Of a DNA stretch of 64,000 nucleotides, positions 18,377-27,987 are shown piece by piece (within the stretch, counting starts at the first letter, position 1; every line of letters starts with the position of its first letter). The notes under the pieces are model-generated. The model saw nothing but the letters and a program-made list of their open reading frames with translations. It was not told the DNA's origin and made no database searches. Source of the DNA: M1-B18 sp048264125 (GTDB taxonomy: Bacteria > Bacillota > Clostridia > Peptostreptococcales > Natronincolaceae). The position numbers and the translations under genes are program-made. Location: assembly GCA_048264125.1 (NCBI GenBank), contig JBLXDM010000002.1:434001-498000 (forward strand), written 5' to 3'.

Positions 18377-19574
18377 ATCTACCCTCCAATGCACTTCGTA
18401 TGTCCTGCTTCAGGTCAATAAAGTATACGGGTATTCCCTCCAGCACCAGTTTTTTGCCAACGGCCTTTCCTTCAGCCCATTCTCCTTCACCGGATTTATC
18501 ACCAACGACTATGAATATTGGGTTTAGATTTTTTCTCTTTAAATGTATGCCCTGTGCTCCGGTGCTCTTGTTTAGCTGAGGCGTCAGCAGCAGCAGACTC
18601 AGGCCCTGCTGTGCCTCATTCATTGCCCTTTCCACCTGCATTTCCAGCTGCAGTTCCCCTGTTGGGTGAAATAGAACCAGCTCATCCATAAACGCTTTGA
18701 TGTATTGTGGGTTATCTCCCTTAACCAGCCTGCTTTTGCCCTCCGACATACTGCATAGGCTAAGCTGCACGTTTCTTTTTAGGCAATACTCGATTATGGA
18801 TGCCGCCGTCTCCACCAGCTTGTCCTCAATTCTGCCCTCAGCATCCTCCCTATAGCTGCCGACAAAGCTGTCCAGCAGTAGAAGAATTTGGGTATCGCCT
18901 TTTTGCTCATAATTTTTAACCAATAGCTCATCTCTTTTAGCCGAAAGCCTCCAGTGAATTCTTTTAACAGAATCCCCCGTATTGTACTGCCTTAGGTCCG
19001 ATACCTCACTTATATCCTGAAGCAGGGGGTCCTTCACCAAAAGATCTCCCATCTGCTGGCTTGCCCTTATTCTAAAATTTGTCAGGGTTGTTATCTGGGG
19101 ATACACCTTCAGCAGCATGGGCTCCTTAATTCTCTTCTTAAAGGTATAGATGTTCATTACATCCTTTATCTTCAGTAGTATTTCACCGGTTTCATAGAGT
19201 CCTCTTCTGCGGCAGACGATTGTAGTCTCGCCCCTCATAACGCCCTTTGCCTCTAGGGGGAATACTATATTTTCCTCCCTTATACCGGTTAAGCGGTAAC
19301 CGATTTCATTTTGAAGCTCCAGCCAGGAAAAGGCTATCGGCAGGGGATTAATTATGGCGTATTTTAGCTTTATCTCCTGTCCTGCTATTATTTCCTCCTC
19401 CGGCAGCTGCAGCTGTCCTGTTAGCCATTTCCTCCCCAACAGGGAGTGGACCAAGGGAATTAGTAGAGATAGTCCATAAAAATACAGTAGGAAATAGGGT
19501 ATACTTCCTCCAACAGAGGCCGCAAATACAAAAACTGCTGCAGCCATTATAATAAGCGTCATTCTATGCTTCAA
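18360..19574 (-). CDS. DUF58 domain protein
   Basis: The 404-aa protein opens with two hydrophobic helices (about 8-45) and contains the DUF58 signature SDLRQYNTGDSVKRIHWRLSAKRDELLVKNYE (about 192-223), followed by a von Willebrand A-like region (LLLLDSFVG). It is the usual partner of MoxR ATPases and membrane transglutaminases. It appears to start at TTG 19572-19574, inside the end of the MoxR gene, with GGTGGTGAG upstream; an ATG at 19560-19562 is the alternative. Confidence 0.9.
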   Translation of the reverse strand: MKHRMTLIIMAAAVFVFAASVGGSIPYFLLYFYGLSLLIPLVHSLLGRKWLTGQLQLPEEEIIAGQEIKLKYAIINPLPIAFSWLELQNEIGYRLTGIREENIVFPLEAKGVMRGETTIVCRRRGLYETGEILLKIKDVMNIYTFKKRIKEPMLLKVYPQITTLTNFRIRASQQMGDLLVKDPLLQDISEVSDLRQYNTGDSVKRIHWRLSAKRDELLVKNYEQKGDTQILLLLDSFVGSYREDAEGRIEDKLVETAASIIEYCLKRNVQLSLCSMSEGKSRLVKGDNPQYIKAFMDELVLFHPTGELQLEMQVERAMNEAQQGLSLLLLTPQLNKSTGAQGIHLKRKNLNPIFIVVGDKSGEGEWAEGKAVGKKLVLEGIPVYFIDLKQDIRSALEGRYEKGA

Positions 19575-20514
19575 AGCTACTCACCACCGGAACATAGACT
19601 TTTCTCAGTATGTCCTTTATAACCCCCTCAGTTCGTTTCCCTTCTATTCTAGCCTCTGCCGACAATAGTAATCTATGGCTTAGGACAAAGGGGGCCAGCT
19701 CCTTAACATCGTCGGGTATAACATAGTCTCTGCCTCTTAGGAAGGCCAATGCTTTTGCACCTCTGTACAAATCGATCGAGGCCCTTGGACTGGCTCCAAG
19801 ATGGATATCTGGATAATTCCTGCTGACATTGACAATATTTACAATGTAATTTAATACATCATCGTGAAGGAAAATGTCATCAACCCTAGCCTGCAGCTGT
19901 AGAATATCCTCCTCCGTTGCCACTGCTTCAATATGCTGAAGGGTTTTGCTGTTTTTGTAGCCCCTTATGATTTCCTTTTCCTCCTTTGCATCAGGATAGC
20001 CCAGAGTTACACACATTAAAAATCTATCCAGCTGTGCCTCCGGCAACGGGAAAGTTCCCTGATACTCAATCGGGTTTTGGGTTGCCAGCACCATAAAGGG
20101 GCTTTTAAGGGTATAGGTCATATCCTCCACCGATACCTCCCTTTCCTCCATGGCCTGCAGCAGGCTGGCCTGGGTTTTCGGAGAGGTCCGATTAATCTCA
20201 TCGGCTAGTATGATTTGATTGAAGACTGGGCCCCTTTTAAAAATAAATTTCTCCTCTGACCGATTGTACACGGTTATGCCTATTATGTCGGAGGGCATCA
20301 GGTCTGGAGTAAACTGTATTCGACAATAATCAAGGCTAAGGCTTCTGGAGAGGGCCTTTACCATAGTGGTCTTCCCTACCCCCGGTACGTCCTCAATTAA
20401 TAGATGCCCCCTTGCCAACAGGCATACCAGCACCTTTTCCAGCACCTGCCCCTTGCCTATAATGACTTTACCCATATTATCCAATACTCTTTGTGCAATC
20501 GCTCTAGCTTCCAT
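19564..20514 (-). CDS. MoxR-family AAA+ ATPase
   Basis: 316 aa with Walker A EDVPGVGKTTMVKAL (about 41), Walker B ILADEINRTSPKTQASLLQAMEE (about 103) and the lid region GASPRASIDLYRGAKALAFL. MoxR ATPases act as chaperone-like factors for their operon partners. It is the first gene of the operon with DUF58 and TgpA-like genes; stop and next start overlap by 11 bp, which suggests translational coupling. Confidence 0.93.
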   Translation of the reverse strand: MEARAIAQRVLDNMGKVIIGKGQVLEKVLVCLLARGHLLIEDVPGVGKTTMVKALSRSLSLDYCRIQFTPDLMPSDIIGITVYNRSEEKFIFKRGPVFNQIILADEINRTSPKTQASLLQAMEEREVSVEDMTYTLKSPFMVLATQNPIEYQGTFPLPEAQLDRFLMCVTLGYPDAKEEKEIIRGYKNSKTLQHIEAVATEEDILQLQARVDDIFLHDDVLNYIVNIVNVSRNYPDIHLGASPRASIDLYRGAKALAFLRGRDYVIPDDVKELAPFVLSHRLLLSAEARIEGKRTEGVIKDILRKVYVPVVSSFEA

Positions 20515-20636
20515 GGCTCCACCTCATTTATAAATTTTGGTCCCTTAAATTACTTATATATTAGAGCTTTAGCATTTATTTCCTGCAAATATTTAGAATA
20601 TTAACAAAATTTCATAAACAATGGGAGATTACAGCA

Positions 20637-20666
20637 CAAAAAAACACACTCCTACTAGAAGTGTGC
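20637..20666 (-). terminator. Intrinsic terminator after decarboxylase-family gene
   Basis: Stem ACACACT/AGTGTGC (about 20644-20666) followed on the minus strand by TTTTTTTGTGC. Confidence 0.8.
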
Positions 20667-20679
20667 TCTTCATCCTGAC

Positions 20680-22149
20680 TTATCTTTTTGTTCCCAAGCC
20701 CAGTACTCTTACATATTCCACATAAGGGTCCTCTGTTCCCTGAACCAGAGTCTCCTCCTCCTTAAGCATTATTATATGCGCGATCATTTCCTTAGTTATC
20801 CTTTCACCGGGTGTTACTACCGGAATGCCTGGAGGGTATGCCATGATAGACTCTCCGCTGATTTCTCCCTCTGCCTCCTCCAGCTTAACAACCCTTTTAT
20901 TGCTGTAGTAGGCATCTCTAGGAGAAATAATGACATCTGGATTATTCAAAATATTGTTAACCATCTTTATTTCTTCATCACGTCTATGCTTCATAGCGAT
21001 ATCTGCAAGGGCATCCACTAAAGCATCCAAGGCCTCTTGAGTGTCGCCAAGGCTGATTATAGCCAGAATATTATAATAGTCCGCCAGCTCAGCCTGAATA
21101 TTATATTCATCCCTTAGGATGTCATATACCTCAAAGCCTGTTAGCCCCAGCTTTCTTACGTTTACCCCAAGCTTTGACTCATCGAAGCTAAATACGCCGG
21201 GGTCCCCTATTAGCTCTGTTCCAAAGGCATAAAGCCCTTCTATTTTATTGATTTTTTCTCTGGCTCCTCTAGAAAGCTCCAGTACTGTTGTCAGCAGCTC
21301 CTGCCCTTCAACCGCCAGCTGCTTTCGGGCTACGTCAAGGCTTGCCATCAGTAAATATGACCCACTGGTGGTTTGCATCAGATTTAGATTTTTCTTCACG
21401 GTGAAGGGATCAATTATTCCTTCCCTCAGCAATAGAAGTGAGCTTTGGGTTAAGGAGCCTCCGGTCTTATGAAGGCTTACAGCACTCATGTCGGCCCCCA
21501 GCTCTAATGCACTCATGGGGAACTCATCATGAAAGCCTATGTGGGCTCCATGGGCCTCGTCCACCAAAACTGCCATAGCATTTCTATGGGCAATCCTTAC
21601 GATATCCTTTATATTTGAGGTAGCACCGTAGTAGGTGGGGTTAATTAAGAATACCGCCTTTGCATCCGGATGTCTTCCTATTGTCTGCTCAACGCTTTCA
21701 ACCGAAACCCCCATTGCTATTCCCAGCTCCTCGTTGACCTCAGGCTGTATATAAATTGGTATGGCTCCGCTTATGATCAAGCCCGCCACTGCAGATTTAT
21801 GTGCATTTCTTGGAATAATAACCTTATCACCAGGCTGGCATGCGCTCATAATCATGGCCTGTACACCAGAGGTGGTTCCATTTACCAGAAAATACCCGTG
21901 GTCTGCACCATAGGCATAGGCAGCCAGTGTCTCTGCCTCCTTAATAACCCCTATAGGGTTGCATATATTGTCCAGGCATTTCATGGAGTTAACGTCTAGC
22001 TCCATTACCGTGCTGCCCACATACTCCGTAAATTCATTTAGACCCCTTCCATGCTTGTGTCCAGGCACATCGAAGGGTATAACATTTCTCTTATGGTACT
22101 CCTTCAGAGCAGTAAATAACGGTGTGGTATTTTGATTTAAATAGGTCAA
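20680..22149 (-). CDS. Orn/Lys/Arg decarboxylase-family PLP enzyme (YaaO type)
   Basis: The product (about 489 aa) belongs to the fold-type I basic amino acid decarboxylases. It shows FDVPGHKHGRG (about 24), NGTTSGVQAMIMSAC (about 90), VDEAHGAHIGFH (about 197) and the PLP-lysine motif AVSLHKTGGSLTQSS (about 224). The likely reaction is arginine or lysine decarboxylation for polyamine synthesis. The start is taken as TTG 22149, since AAGGGG abuts the upstream GTG but is 8 nt from this TTG. In B. subtilis yaaO is next to tmk; here it is 41 kb away. Confidence 0.9.
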   Translation of the reverse strand: MTYLNQNTTPLFTALKEYHKRNVIPFDVPGHKHGRGLNEFTEYVGSTVMELDVNSMKCLDNICNPIGVIKEAETLAAYAYGADHGYFLVNGTTSGVQAMIMSACQPGDKVIIPRNAHKSAVAGLIISGAIPIYIQPEVNEELGIAMGVSVESVEQTIGRHPDAKAVFLINPTYYGATSNIKDIVRIAHRNAMAVLVDEAHGAHIGFHDEFPMSALELGADMSAVSLHKTGGSLTQSSLLLLREGIIDPFTVKKNLNLMQTTSGSYLLMASLDVARKQLAVEGQELLTTVLELSRGAREKINKIEGLYAFGTELIGDPGVFSFDESKLGVNVRKLGLTGFEVYDILRDEYNIQAELADYYNILAIISLGDTQEALDALVDALADIAMKHRRDEEIKMVNNILNNPDVIISPRDAYYSNKRVVKLEEAEGEISGESIMAYPPGIPVVTPGERITKEMIAHIIMLKEEETLVQGTEDPYVEYVRVLGLGTKR

Positions 22150-22256
22150 GGAAAACACCCCTTTCTTGTTCTTCGAGTTTTTTTATTCATTCGATTAAAG
22201 GTCATTTTATTATGTGCAATTATATATATTATACCCAGTTTTTCCTGTGCTGAAGG

Positions 22257-22421
22257 CTAGTGCTTTGACAACCTTAATTCTTAGTTTAGCAACGGTTAAA
22301 TTTCCTCAGGACTGCGTTGTCGTCAGTCGCAATATAGCCCGATATTACTTCCTCCTCCGCCTTGTCCCAAAAAAATTTCCCTCGTTGCTATTCCTAATTT
22401 TTAAAGTTGTCAAGGCACTAG
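22257..22421. mobile_element. MITE-like element with long terminal inverted repeats
   Basis: A 165-bp sequence begins CTAGTGCTTTGACAACCTTAA and ends with the matching TTAAAGTTGTCAAGGCACTAG. The similarity of the two ends continues for about 45 bp on each side (TTAGTTTAGCAACG against its counterpart CTCGTTGCTATTCC), with a central GACTG-CGTTGTCGT-CAGTC hairpin. It has no ORF of note and no transposase. I saw no clear target duplication, apart from the palindromic CTAG at both ends. Confidence 0.65.
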
Positions 22422-22529
22422 TTTCTCATCACTTTGATTTTTTTTGCAATAAATATATTAAATGATAAATTGCATAAAAATGCAATAGTTTTTTTTAATG
22501 TTCTCATTTTTATTTATTGGATAAAGACA

Positions 22530-22564
22530 AATGAAAAGGTGCCCCATCACTTGATGGAAGCACC
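22530..22564 (-). terminator. Intrinsic terminator after M20 peptidase gene
   Basis: Long stem GGTGC..CCATCA / TGATGG..GCACC (22538-22564) followed on the minus strand by TTTTCATTTG. Confidence 0.85.
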
Positions 22565-22576
22565 CAATTTAATTAT

Positions 22577-23692
22577 TTATTCACCAAATACTGTGATTAG
22601 CTCGCAAACCATTCTGGCGCTGTTTTCTAAGTCCTTAATGTGAAGGTGCTCCTCCAGTGTGTGGGGCTTTTTCTCTCCTATACCTAGGTTGATAGCCTTG
22701 ATTCCGTTGCCGTTGAATACATTTGTATCGCTTCCGCCACCGGTGGACTTGGTGTAGCCTTCAACGCCCATTCTCTTCAAGGCTTCCTTTGCCTTTAAAA
22801 CAATTTCTTCTCCTTCGTCGATGTTAAAGGCAGGATACATTCTTTCAACATCCATCTCTACTTTACCACCGAAGGCCTCAGCAGCCTTCTCAAAGCATTC
22901 CACCATGTGGGCAGTTTGAGCCGTTAGCTTTTCCTCGTTGATGCTTCTCGCCTCTGCCTTTATATGAACCTCAGGCGTCACGATATTTGTAGCCTCACCG
23001 CCTGTAATTACCCCTACATTGGCTGTGGTCTCTTCGTCTATTCTTAATAGCTTCATTGTATCGATTGCTCTGGCGGCTATCATAATGGCGCTGATGCCCT
23101 CCTCAGGAGCCACTCCTGCATGGGCTGGCTTGCCTATGATTTTAGCATTCACCTTGTCCTGTGCCGGGCCGACAATAATAATTTCTCCCGGAGATCCACC
23201 GCTGTCTAAAACAAAGGCATAGTCAGCCTTTAATAAGCTATAGTCCATATATTTTGCTCCGAAAAGACCCCCCTCCTCCCAGATGCTGAAGGCAACTTCT
23301 ACATCCGAATGAGGGATTTTGTTTTCCTTAACCAAGCGAATTCCCTCTAAAACAGCAGCGATACCCGCCTTGTTGTCTCCACCCAATATCGTGGTACCAT
23401 CGCTATATATTACGTCATCCTTGATTACCGGCTTTATTCCCTCGCCGGGCTTAACTGTGTCCATATGGCAGCTAAATAAAATAGTTGGGCCATTTTGTGT
23501 TCCCTTCATTTTTGCAATAACATTTCCGGTTTCGCCCCCGGCCTTTTTGCCTGCATCATCTATTGTCACCTCTAAGCCAAGCTCCTTTAGCTTTTCCACC
23601 AGCACCGATGCAACCTTACCCTCTTTCCCGGATGTGCTATCGATTTGAATTAGCTCTAAAAACTCATTTACTACTCTGTCACGATTTACCAT
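22577..23692 (-). CDS. M20-family metallopeptidase, PepT-like
   Basis: The 371-aa protein has the M20 di-zinc layout: FSCHMDTV (about 73), GGDNKAGIA (about 105), the catalytic EEGGLFGAK (about 140), LDSGGSPGE and a final GEKKPHTLEEHL. A dimerisation domain (about 180-285) is included. Members cut small peptides or N-acyl amino acids. The adjacent AbgT-type transporter gene ends 247 bp upstream, so the pair may import and hydrolyse an aminobenzoyl-glutamate-like or dipeptide substrate. It has its own terminator and GGAGGG ribosome site. Confidence 0.92.
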   Translation of the reverse strand: MVNRDRVVNEFLELIQIDSTSGKEGKVASVLVEKLKELGLEVTIDDAGKKAGGETGNVIAKMKGTQNGPTILFSCHMDTVKPGEGIKPVIKDDVIYSDGTTILGGDNKAGIAAVLEGIRLVKENKIPHSDVEVAFSIWEEGGLFGAKYMDYSLLKADYAFVLDSGGSPGEIIIVGPAQDKVNAKIIGKPAHAGVAPEEGISAIMIAARAIDTMKLLRIDEETTANVGVITGGEATNIVTPEVHIKAEARSINEEKLTAQTAHMVECFEKAAEAFGGKVEMDVERMYPAFNIDEGEEIVLKAKEALKRMGVEGYTKSTGGGSDTNVFNGNGIKAINLGIGEKKPHTLEEHLHIKDLENSARMVCELITVFGE

Positions 23693-23861
23693 TATAAACC
23701 CTCCTTAATTATGTAGAAATTAATTATTTCTCACAATCCTCTGTCCTGTCGGTCCTCGGCTATATATTATTCTAATAAATATAGCTATATATACCCTAAT
23801 TATAATATATTAAAGGGGTAACTTCATAGCAATAATGAAAAGTATTACGTACTTTTAATAT

Positions 23862-23891
23862 GGAAAGAAAGGGTACCTTGTAAAGGCACCC
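23862..23891 (-). terminator. Intrinsic terminator after AbgT gene
   Basis: GGGTACC (23871-23877) with GGCACCC (23885-23891), then TTTCTTTCC on the minus strand. Confidence 0.75.
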
Positions 23892-23939
23892 TTATCCTAT
23901 TATAGTTATAAAAATACATGCTTCAGGTCCTGTAGGAGA

Positions 23940-25484
23940 CTACATTAATCTGATGCCTACCCCAGGTCCGATTGGTAAACCGAAAAGTGTCCATACCATG
24001 AATAATAAAGTCCAGAAAAATAAGAATAGCAATGAGTATGGTACCATTACTGAAATCAATGTACCTATACCTGTTTCCTTATCATATTTTTGCGCAAAGG
24101 CTACGATTACTGCGAAATAAGACATTAATGGTGAAATGATATTAGTTGTAGAGTCACCAATTCTATAGGCTAATTGAGTAAACTCTGGAGAATAACCGAT
24201 GTGCATTAGCATTGGTACAAATACTGGCGCCATAATAGCCCATTTTGCAGATGCACTACCTATGAACAGGTTAATAAAAGCAGAAACGAAAATAAATCCA
24301 ATTAACATTGGTAAACCTGTCATTCCTGTAGCCTCAAGTAAATTTGCACCCTTAACGGCTAATATGGTACCCAGATTTGACCATCCGAAATATGCAACAA
24401 ACTGTGCTGCTGCGAAGGCAAGCACTAAATATCCACCCATTGTAGACATTGCCTTACCCATCACATTCGCAATATCCTTGTCGTTCTTAACTGTTTTAGC
24501 AGCAATACCGTATGCAACACCTGGAATCAAGAAGCCTGCTGCAATAATTGGTACTAAGCCAGCTAAGAAAGCAGAGTTTTTCAAAATCTCACCTTCATCA
24601 GACTTTAATATACCTGACATTACTAATGCTACGATTGCAGCAACAAAGGCAATAAAAGCAATTAAAGCCCAAGTTAAGCCTTTAGATTCAGCTGAAGTAA
24701 CTCCTTCAATGTCTACTTTAGCATCACCTTTATATTCACCTAATCTAGGCTCAATGATTTTCTCTGTTATAATAGTTCCAAGAATTGTAATTAAGAAAGT
24801 AGATGCAATCATAAAATACCAGTTAGCATGAATCGCCACCTCGTAGCCTGGTTGATACATACTAGCAGCTTGACCAGTGAAGCCCGCAAGTAATGCATCA
24901 ATTGTACCAAAGGCAAGATTGGCACTGAATCCACCAGATACCCCTGCAAAGGCTGCAGCAAGACCTGCCAATGGATGTCTCTTGAAGCTTAAGAAAATTA
25001 AAGCTCCCAATGGCACCAATACAACATAACCAGCATCAGATGCTACGTTAGACATAACGCCCGCAAAAACAACTACTGCAGTAATCAGTCTCTTAGGTGT
25101 ACTTAAAACCAGCTTTCTAAGAGCCGCTTGAATAAGTCCGGTTCCCTCAGCAACCCCTACCCCCAGCATCGCTACCAAGACTGTTCCTAATGGAGCGAAA
25201 CCAGTGAAGTTTGTAACAGCCTTAGAGAATATGTCTCTAATTCCCTGTTTACTTAATAGATTGACGGCTTGTACGGTGGTTGGTTCTTTTACCCCTTCAA
25301 CAATTTTGTCATAGGTAACTGTTACACCCATTCTAGAGGCTATTGCAGATATAAGAATAACTGCTAAACTGAATAATACAAATAATGTTACCGGATGTGG
25401 CAGCTTATTGCCGACAACCTCAATAAAGTCCAAGAATCTGTTGAAAAAGCCTCTTTTTTTAGTGCTAGAAACATTTGCACTCAT
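23940..25484 (-). CDS. AbgT-family transporter
   Basis: This 514-aa membrane protein has some 11-13 hydrophobic helices. It matches the p-aminobenzoyl-glutamate transporter family from its N-terminus (FIEVVGNKLPHPVTLFVLFSLAVILIS) through GVSGGFSANLAFGTIDALLAGFT (about 183), to IGDSTTNIISPLMSYFAVIVAFAQKYDK (about 440). AbgT proteins import aminobenzoyl-glutamate, and some export sulfonamides. The M20 peptidase directly downstream supports an uptake-hydrolysis role. Confidence 0.93.
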   Translation of the reverse strand: MSANVSSTKKRGFFNRFLDFIEVVGNKLPHPVTLFVLFSLAVILISAIASRMGVTVTYDKIVEGVKEPTTVQAVNLLSKQGIRDIFSKAVTNFTGFAPLGTVLVAMLGVGVAEGTGLIQAALRKLVLSTPKRLITAVVVFAGVMSNVASDAGYVVLVPLGALIFLSFKRHPLAGLAAAFAGVSGGFSANLAFGTIDALLAGFTGQAASMYQPGYEVAIHANWYFMIASTFLITILGTIITEKIIEPRLGEYKGDAKVDIEGVTSAESKGLTWALIAFIAFVAAIVALVMSGILKSDEGEILKNSAFLAGLVPIIAAGFLIPGVAYGIAAKTVKNDKDIANVMGKAMSTMGGYLVLAFAAAQFVAYFGWSNLGTILAVKGANLLEATGMTGLPMLIGFIFVSAFINLFIGSASAKWAIMAPVFVPMLMHIGYSPEFTQLAYRIGDSTTNIISPLMSYFAVIVAFAQKYDKETGIGTLISVMVPYSLLFLFFWTLLFMVWTLFGLPIGPGVGIRLM

Positions 25485-26011
25485 ACTTTTCCCTCCTTAT
25501 ATTTTTTGGTTTAGTGTATACCAAGCCCAAGCATAGTATATTATGTGTTAGTCTATCAAGTCAATTTATTTCGCCTTGTGGAAATATTAACAATTTGACA
25601 TAAGTTAACAAAGGAAATAGTAAATTTTTGTATATTGAAAATAGAGTCATGCTGGACCAGATGTAGAAAAATCAACATTTTATTGGGTTTAATCATAATA
25701 TAACAAAAAGTTCAATGTATACAGTATATTAGCAATTATTAATAAAGTTTAATATTTACATTATTTGTAAGTATCTATTGCCACTTTACTTTCATGCTGC
25801 AATCTAATAAATATTCTGAATATTATCTTGTTATCTGAGGGCTTATGATATAAAATACAAACTATAGAATTTTTATACGATTAAAGCCCTCCTTAAACCC
25901 CATTCCAAAGTTCGCCTAATTTTCCTGATAAAGCTATTTTAACTCCTGTGAAGGAAAATGCTACACATTCAATATAAATACAAATTTAAATATTAATATG
26001 GAGGCGATATT
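25485..26011. other. 527-bp AT-rich divergent intergenic region
   Basis: It lies between the divergent AbgT and GltD-like genes. It presumably holds both promoters. I found no coding frame, conserved RNA or strong inverted repeat. The GltD-like gene has a clear GGAGGCG ribosome site at its right edge. Confidence 0.5.
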
Positions 26012-27247
26012 ATGACAAAGCATATTATCGAAGAAGCAAAACGATGTCTGCAATGCAAAAATCCCCTATGCCGTCAAGAGTGTCCGATATCTACAGATGT
26101 CCCCAGCTTTATTAAGCTTTTTCTAGAGGGAAATATCCAGGAGGCCGGTAATCTGTTATTTAATAACAACCCCCTCTCCACCGTCTGTTCAATCGTTTGT
26201 CCCCATGAGGAGTACTGTCAGGGCAGCTGTATTTTAGGAAGAAAGGGTAAGCCGATAAGTGTTGGAATCGTTGAAAATTATATATCTGATTATTATCTCA
26301 ACCTTAGAAAGGACTTTCGTATTGAAAAGAGAGTAGGTAATGTTGCCATTATCGGCTCCGGTCCATCTGGCTTGGCGGCCGCCTTTATTCTGGCGGAAAG
26401 AGGCTTTAATATTACTTTGTTTGAAGCACAGCATAAAATTGGCGGCTTCCTGCGCTATGGTATTCCTGAATTTAGGCTTCCCAATAAAATTCTTGATACA
26501 TACCACAGCAGGCTGAAGGCCATGGGGGTTAAAATTAGACCCAATACCCTTATTGGTCCCGGCATCACCATCGACACCCTCTTTTCCGACGGCTACGATG
26601 CAGTATTTATCGCAACCGGCGTATGGGAGCCCAACAACCTCCATATCAAGGGAGAGAGCCTGGGTCATGTTCACTATGCCTTATCCTATCTCAAAACACC
26701 GGATGTCTATGATTTAGGTAATAGGGTTGTGGTTATAGGGGGCGGAAATACTGCAATGGATGTTGCCAGAACTGCTATACGAAAGGGCTCAAATCAGGTT
26801 ACGGTACTATACCGCCGTGATGAGGCGCATATGCCCGCCAGTGAGCTTGAGGTTGAAATGGCTAAGCTGGATGGGGTTAAGTTCGAATTTTTCGTAAGCC
26901 CTGTTGAGATTTTGGAAAACGGAATAAAATGTATTAAGACTCAATTAGGTGAGGATGGCTCCATTTTTGGCATCGAGGGCTCAGAGTTTGTTTTAGAGGT
27001 GGATTCTGTGATTATATCTGTAAGTCAGGGACCGAAAAGCAATATCATTAAAAACACCACAGGAATTGAAGCAAGTGAGAAGGGCTTTTTAATTGTAAAT
27101 GAGAAGGGTATGACTACTCGAGAGGGTGTTTTTGCCGCCGGCGACGTGGTTACGGGAGCTAGAACCGTTGTAGAGGCAGTCCATCAGGCAAAGGCCTCCT
27201 GCGATGAAATTGAAGAATTCATTCACCAAAAATATAATAAGCAATAG
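26012..27247 (+). CDS. GltD-like NAD(P)-dependent FAD/iron-sulfur oxidoreductase
   Basis: The 411-aa protein has an N-terminal helical domain with cysteines for two Fe-S clusters (CLQCKNPLCRQECPI near 12, CSIVCPHEEYCQGSC near 57), an FAD motif IIGSGPSGLAAAFIL (about 112) and an NAD(P) motif VVIGGGNTAMDVARTA (about 242). The end FAAGDVVTGARTVVEAVHQAK is the second FAD motif. It resembles the glutamate synthase small subunit and NfnB/SudA subunits. No large glutamate synthase gene is adjacent, so it may pass electrons to another partner. Confidence 0.9.
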   Translation: MTKHIIEEAKRCLQCKNPLCRQECPISTDVPSFIKLFLEGNIQEAGNLLFNNNPLSTVCSIVCPHEEYCQGSCILGRKGKPISVGIVENYISDYYLNLRKDFRIEKRVGNVAIIGSGPSGLAAAFILAERGFNITLFEAQHKIGGFLRYGIPEFRLPNKILDTYHSRLKAMGVKIRPNTLIGPGITIDTLFSDGYDAVFIATGVWEPNNLHIKGESLGHVHYALSYLKTPDVYDLGNRVVVIGGGNTAMDVARTAIRKGSNQVTVLYRRDEAHMPASELEVEMAKLDGVKFEFFVSPVEILENGIKCIKTQLGEDGSIFGIEGSEFVLEVDSVIISVSQGPKSNIIKNTTGIEASEKGFLIVNEKGMTTREGVFAAGDVVTGARTVVEAVHQAKASCDEIEEFIHQKYNKQ

Positions 27248-27323
27248 ACATACAATTACAATACATAAATTCCTCCTTCACTGTTGACAATAATGTAGTA
27301 TCTATTTCTGAAAGGAGTTTTTT

Positions 27324-27773
27324 ATGTATGTAGTATACTATGGTATTGGAAATTCCTTTTCCGGGTCATTGGCGGCTAAAATCCATCTCCGGCTTCTGCC
27401 CCAGTATAGACCTGATGTGCATCAGCTTAAATCCCAGCTCCCTGCCTTGCTGGTACTAGAACAGAAAGCCGTGGGCAGACTATTATATATTGGCACCGAC
27501 AGCCATGGCAACCAAGTATATTTATTAAATGTAGGTCACGCTGAAACCATTATTTTGCCGGCCTTCAAATCGGTTTTTGATCTATTGCAGGTCAGTCAAG
27601 AGCAGCTACTATTGGTGGACCTCACCATGGTCAATAATTCACGATTTTACATTGGAAAATTATTGTACAAGCTTAGATTGAAGGCCCTCGGCCTCACGCT
27701 TATGACATTAGGCGTAGATAAATTATATGACAGATTAAATTCCGTAGTAGAAGATAAATTGCATATTCTATGA
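27324..27773 (+). CDS. DUF3189-like protein
   Basis: 149 aa, no signal or membrane segments. The opening MYVVYYGIGNSFSGSLAAKIHLRLLP resembles the DUF3189 pattern found in spore-forming Clostridia, in which a short strand and G-x-S loop precede an AAxIHL helix. Function is not known. The stop codon TGA overlaps the first bases of dispersed repeat copy B. Confidence 0.6.
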   Translation: MYVVYYGIGNSFSGSLAAKIHLRLLPQYRPDVHQLKSQLPALLVLEQKAVGRLLYIGTDSHGNQVYLLNVGHAETIILPAFKSVFDLLQVSQEQLLLVDLTMVNNSRFYIGKLLYKLRLKALGLTLMTLGVDKLYDRLNSVVEDKLHIL

Positions 27774-27923
27774 ACAAAGTGGCTCTGCCACGTTTGTTTT
27801 CCAGGGAACCCATGCGTTCCCTAGGACGCTTCGCTGTACCCTCCTTATATTAATAAGGGGCGACGCCCCCCTTAACAACCCCCCATTTCATTGGAAATAA
27901 AACGAACTTTCCTATGAAATAAA
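27772..27923. repeat. Dispersed hairpin-chain repeat, copy B
   Basis: 152 bp almost identical to copy A at 9648-9798, in the same orientation. Differences are concentrated in loops and in compensatory stem positions: GGGGCG-A-CGCCCC here versus a G5-CA-C6 palindrome in copy A, and TTTCATTGGAAA/TTTCCTATGAAA here. It starts at the stop codon of the DUF3189-like gene and runs into a terminator. Confidence 0.88.
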
Positions 27924-27955
27924 AAAGAGTTAGATTAAAAATCTAACTCTTTTTT
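27921..27955. terminator. Bidirectional terminator
   Basis: Perfect stem AAAAGAGTTAGAT/ATCTAACTCTTTT with flanking A- and T-runs. It ends the plus-strand DUF3189-like gene and the convergent Tyr-rich gene. Confidence 0.92.
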
Positions 27956-27987
27956 ACATTAATTACGTAGTGCGTTTATTTGTCGCT

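Noticed and set aside
27772..27923. Hairpin-chain repeat as a riboswitch
   Set aside because: Copies occur at unrelated 3' gene ends in noncoding gaps and not upstream of a common gene class.
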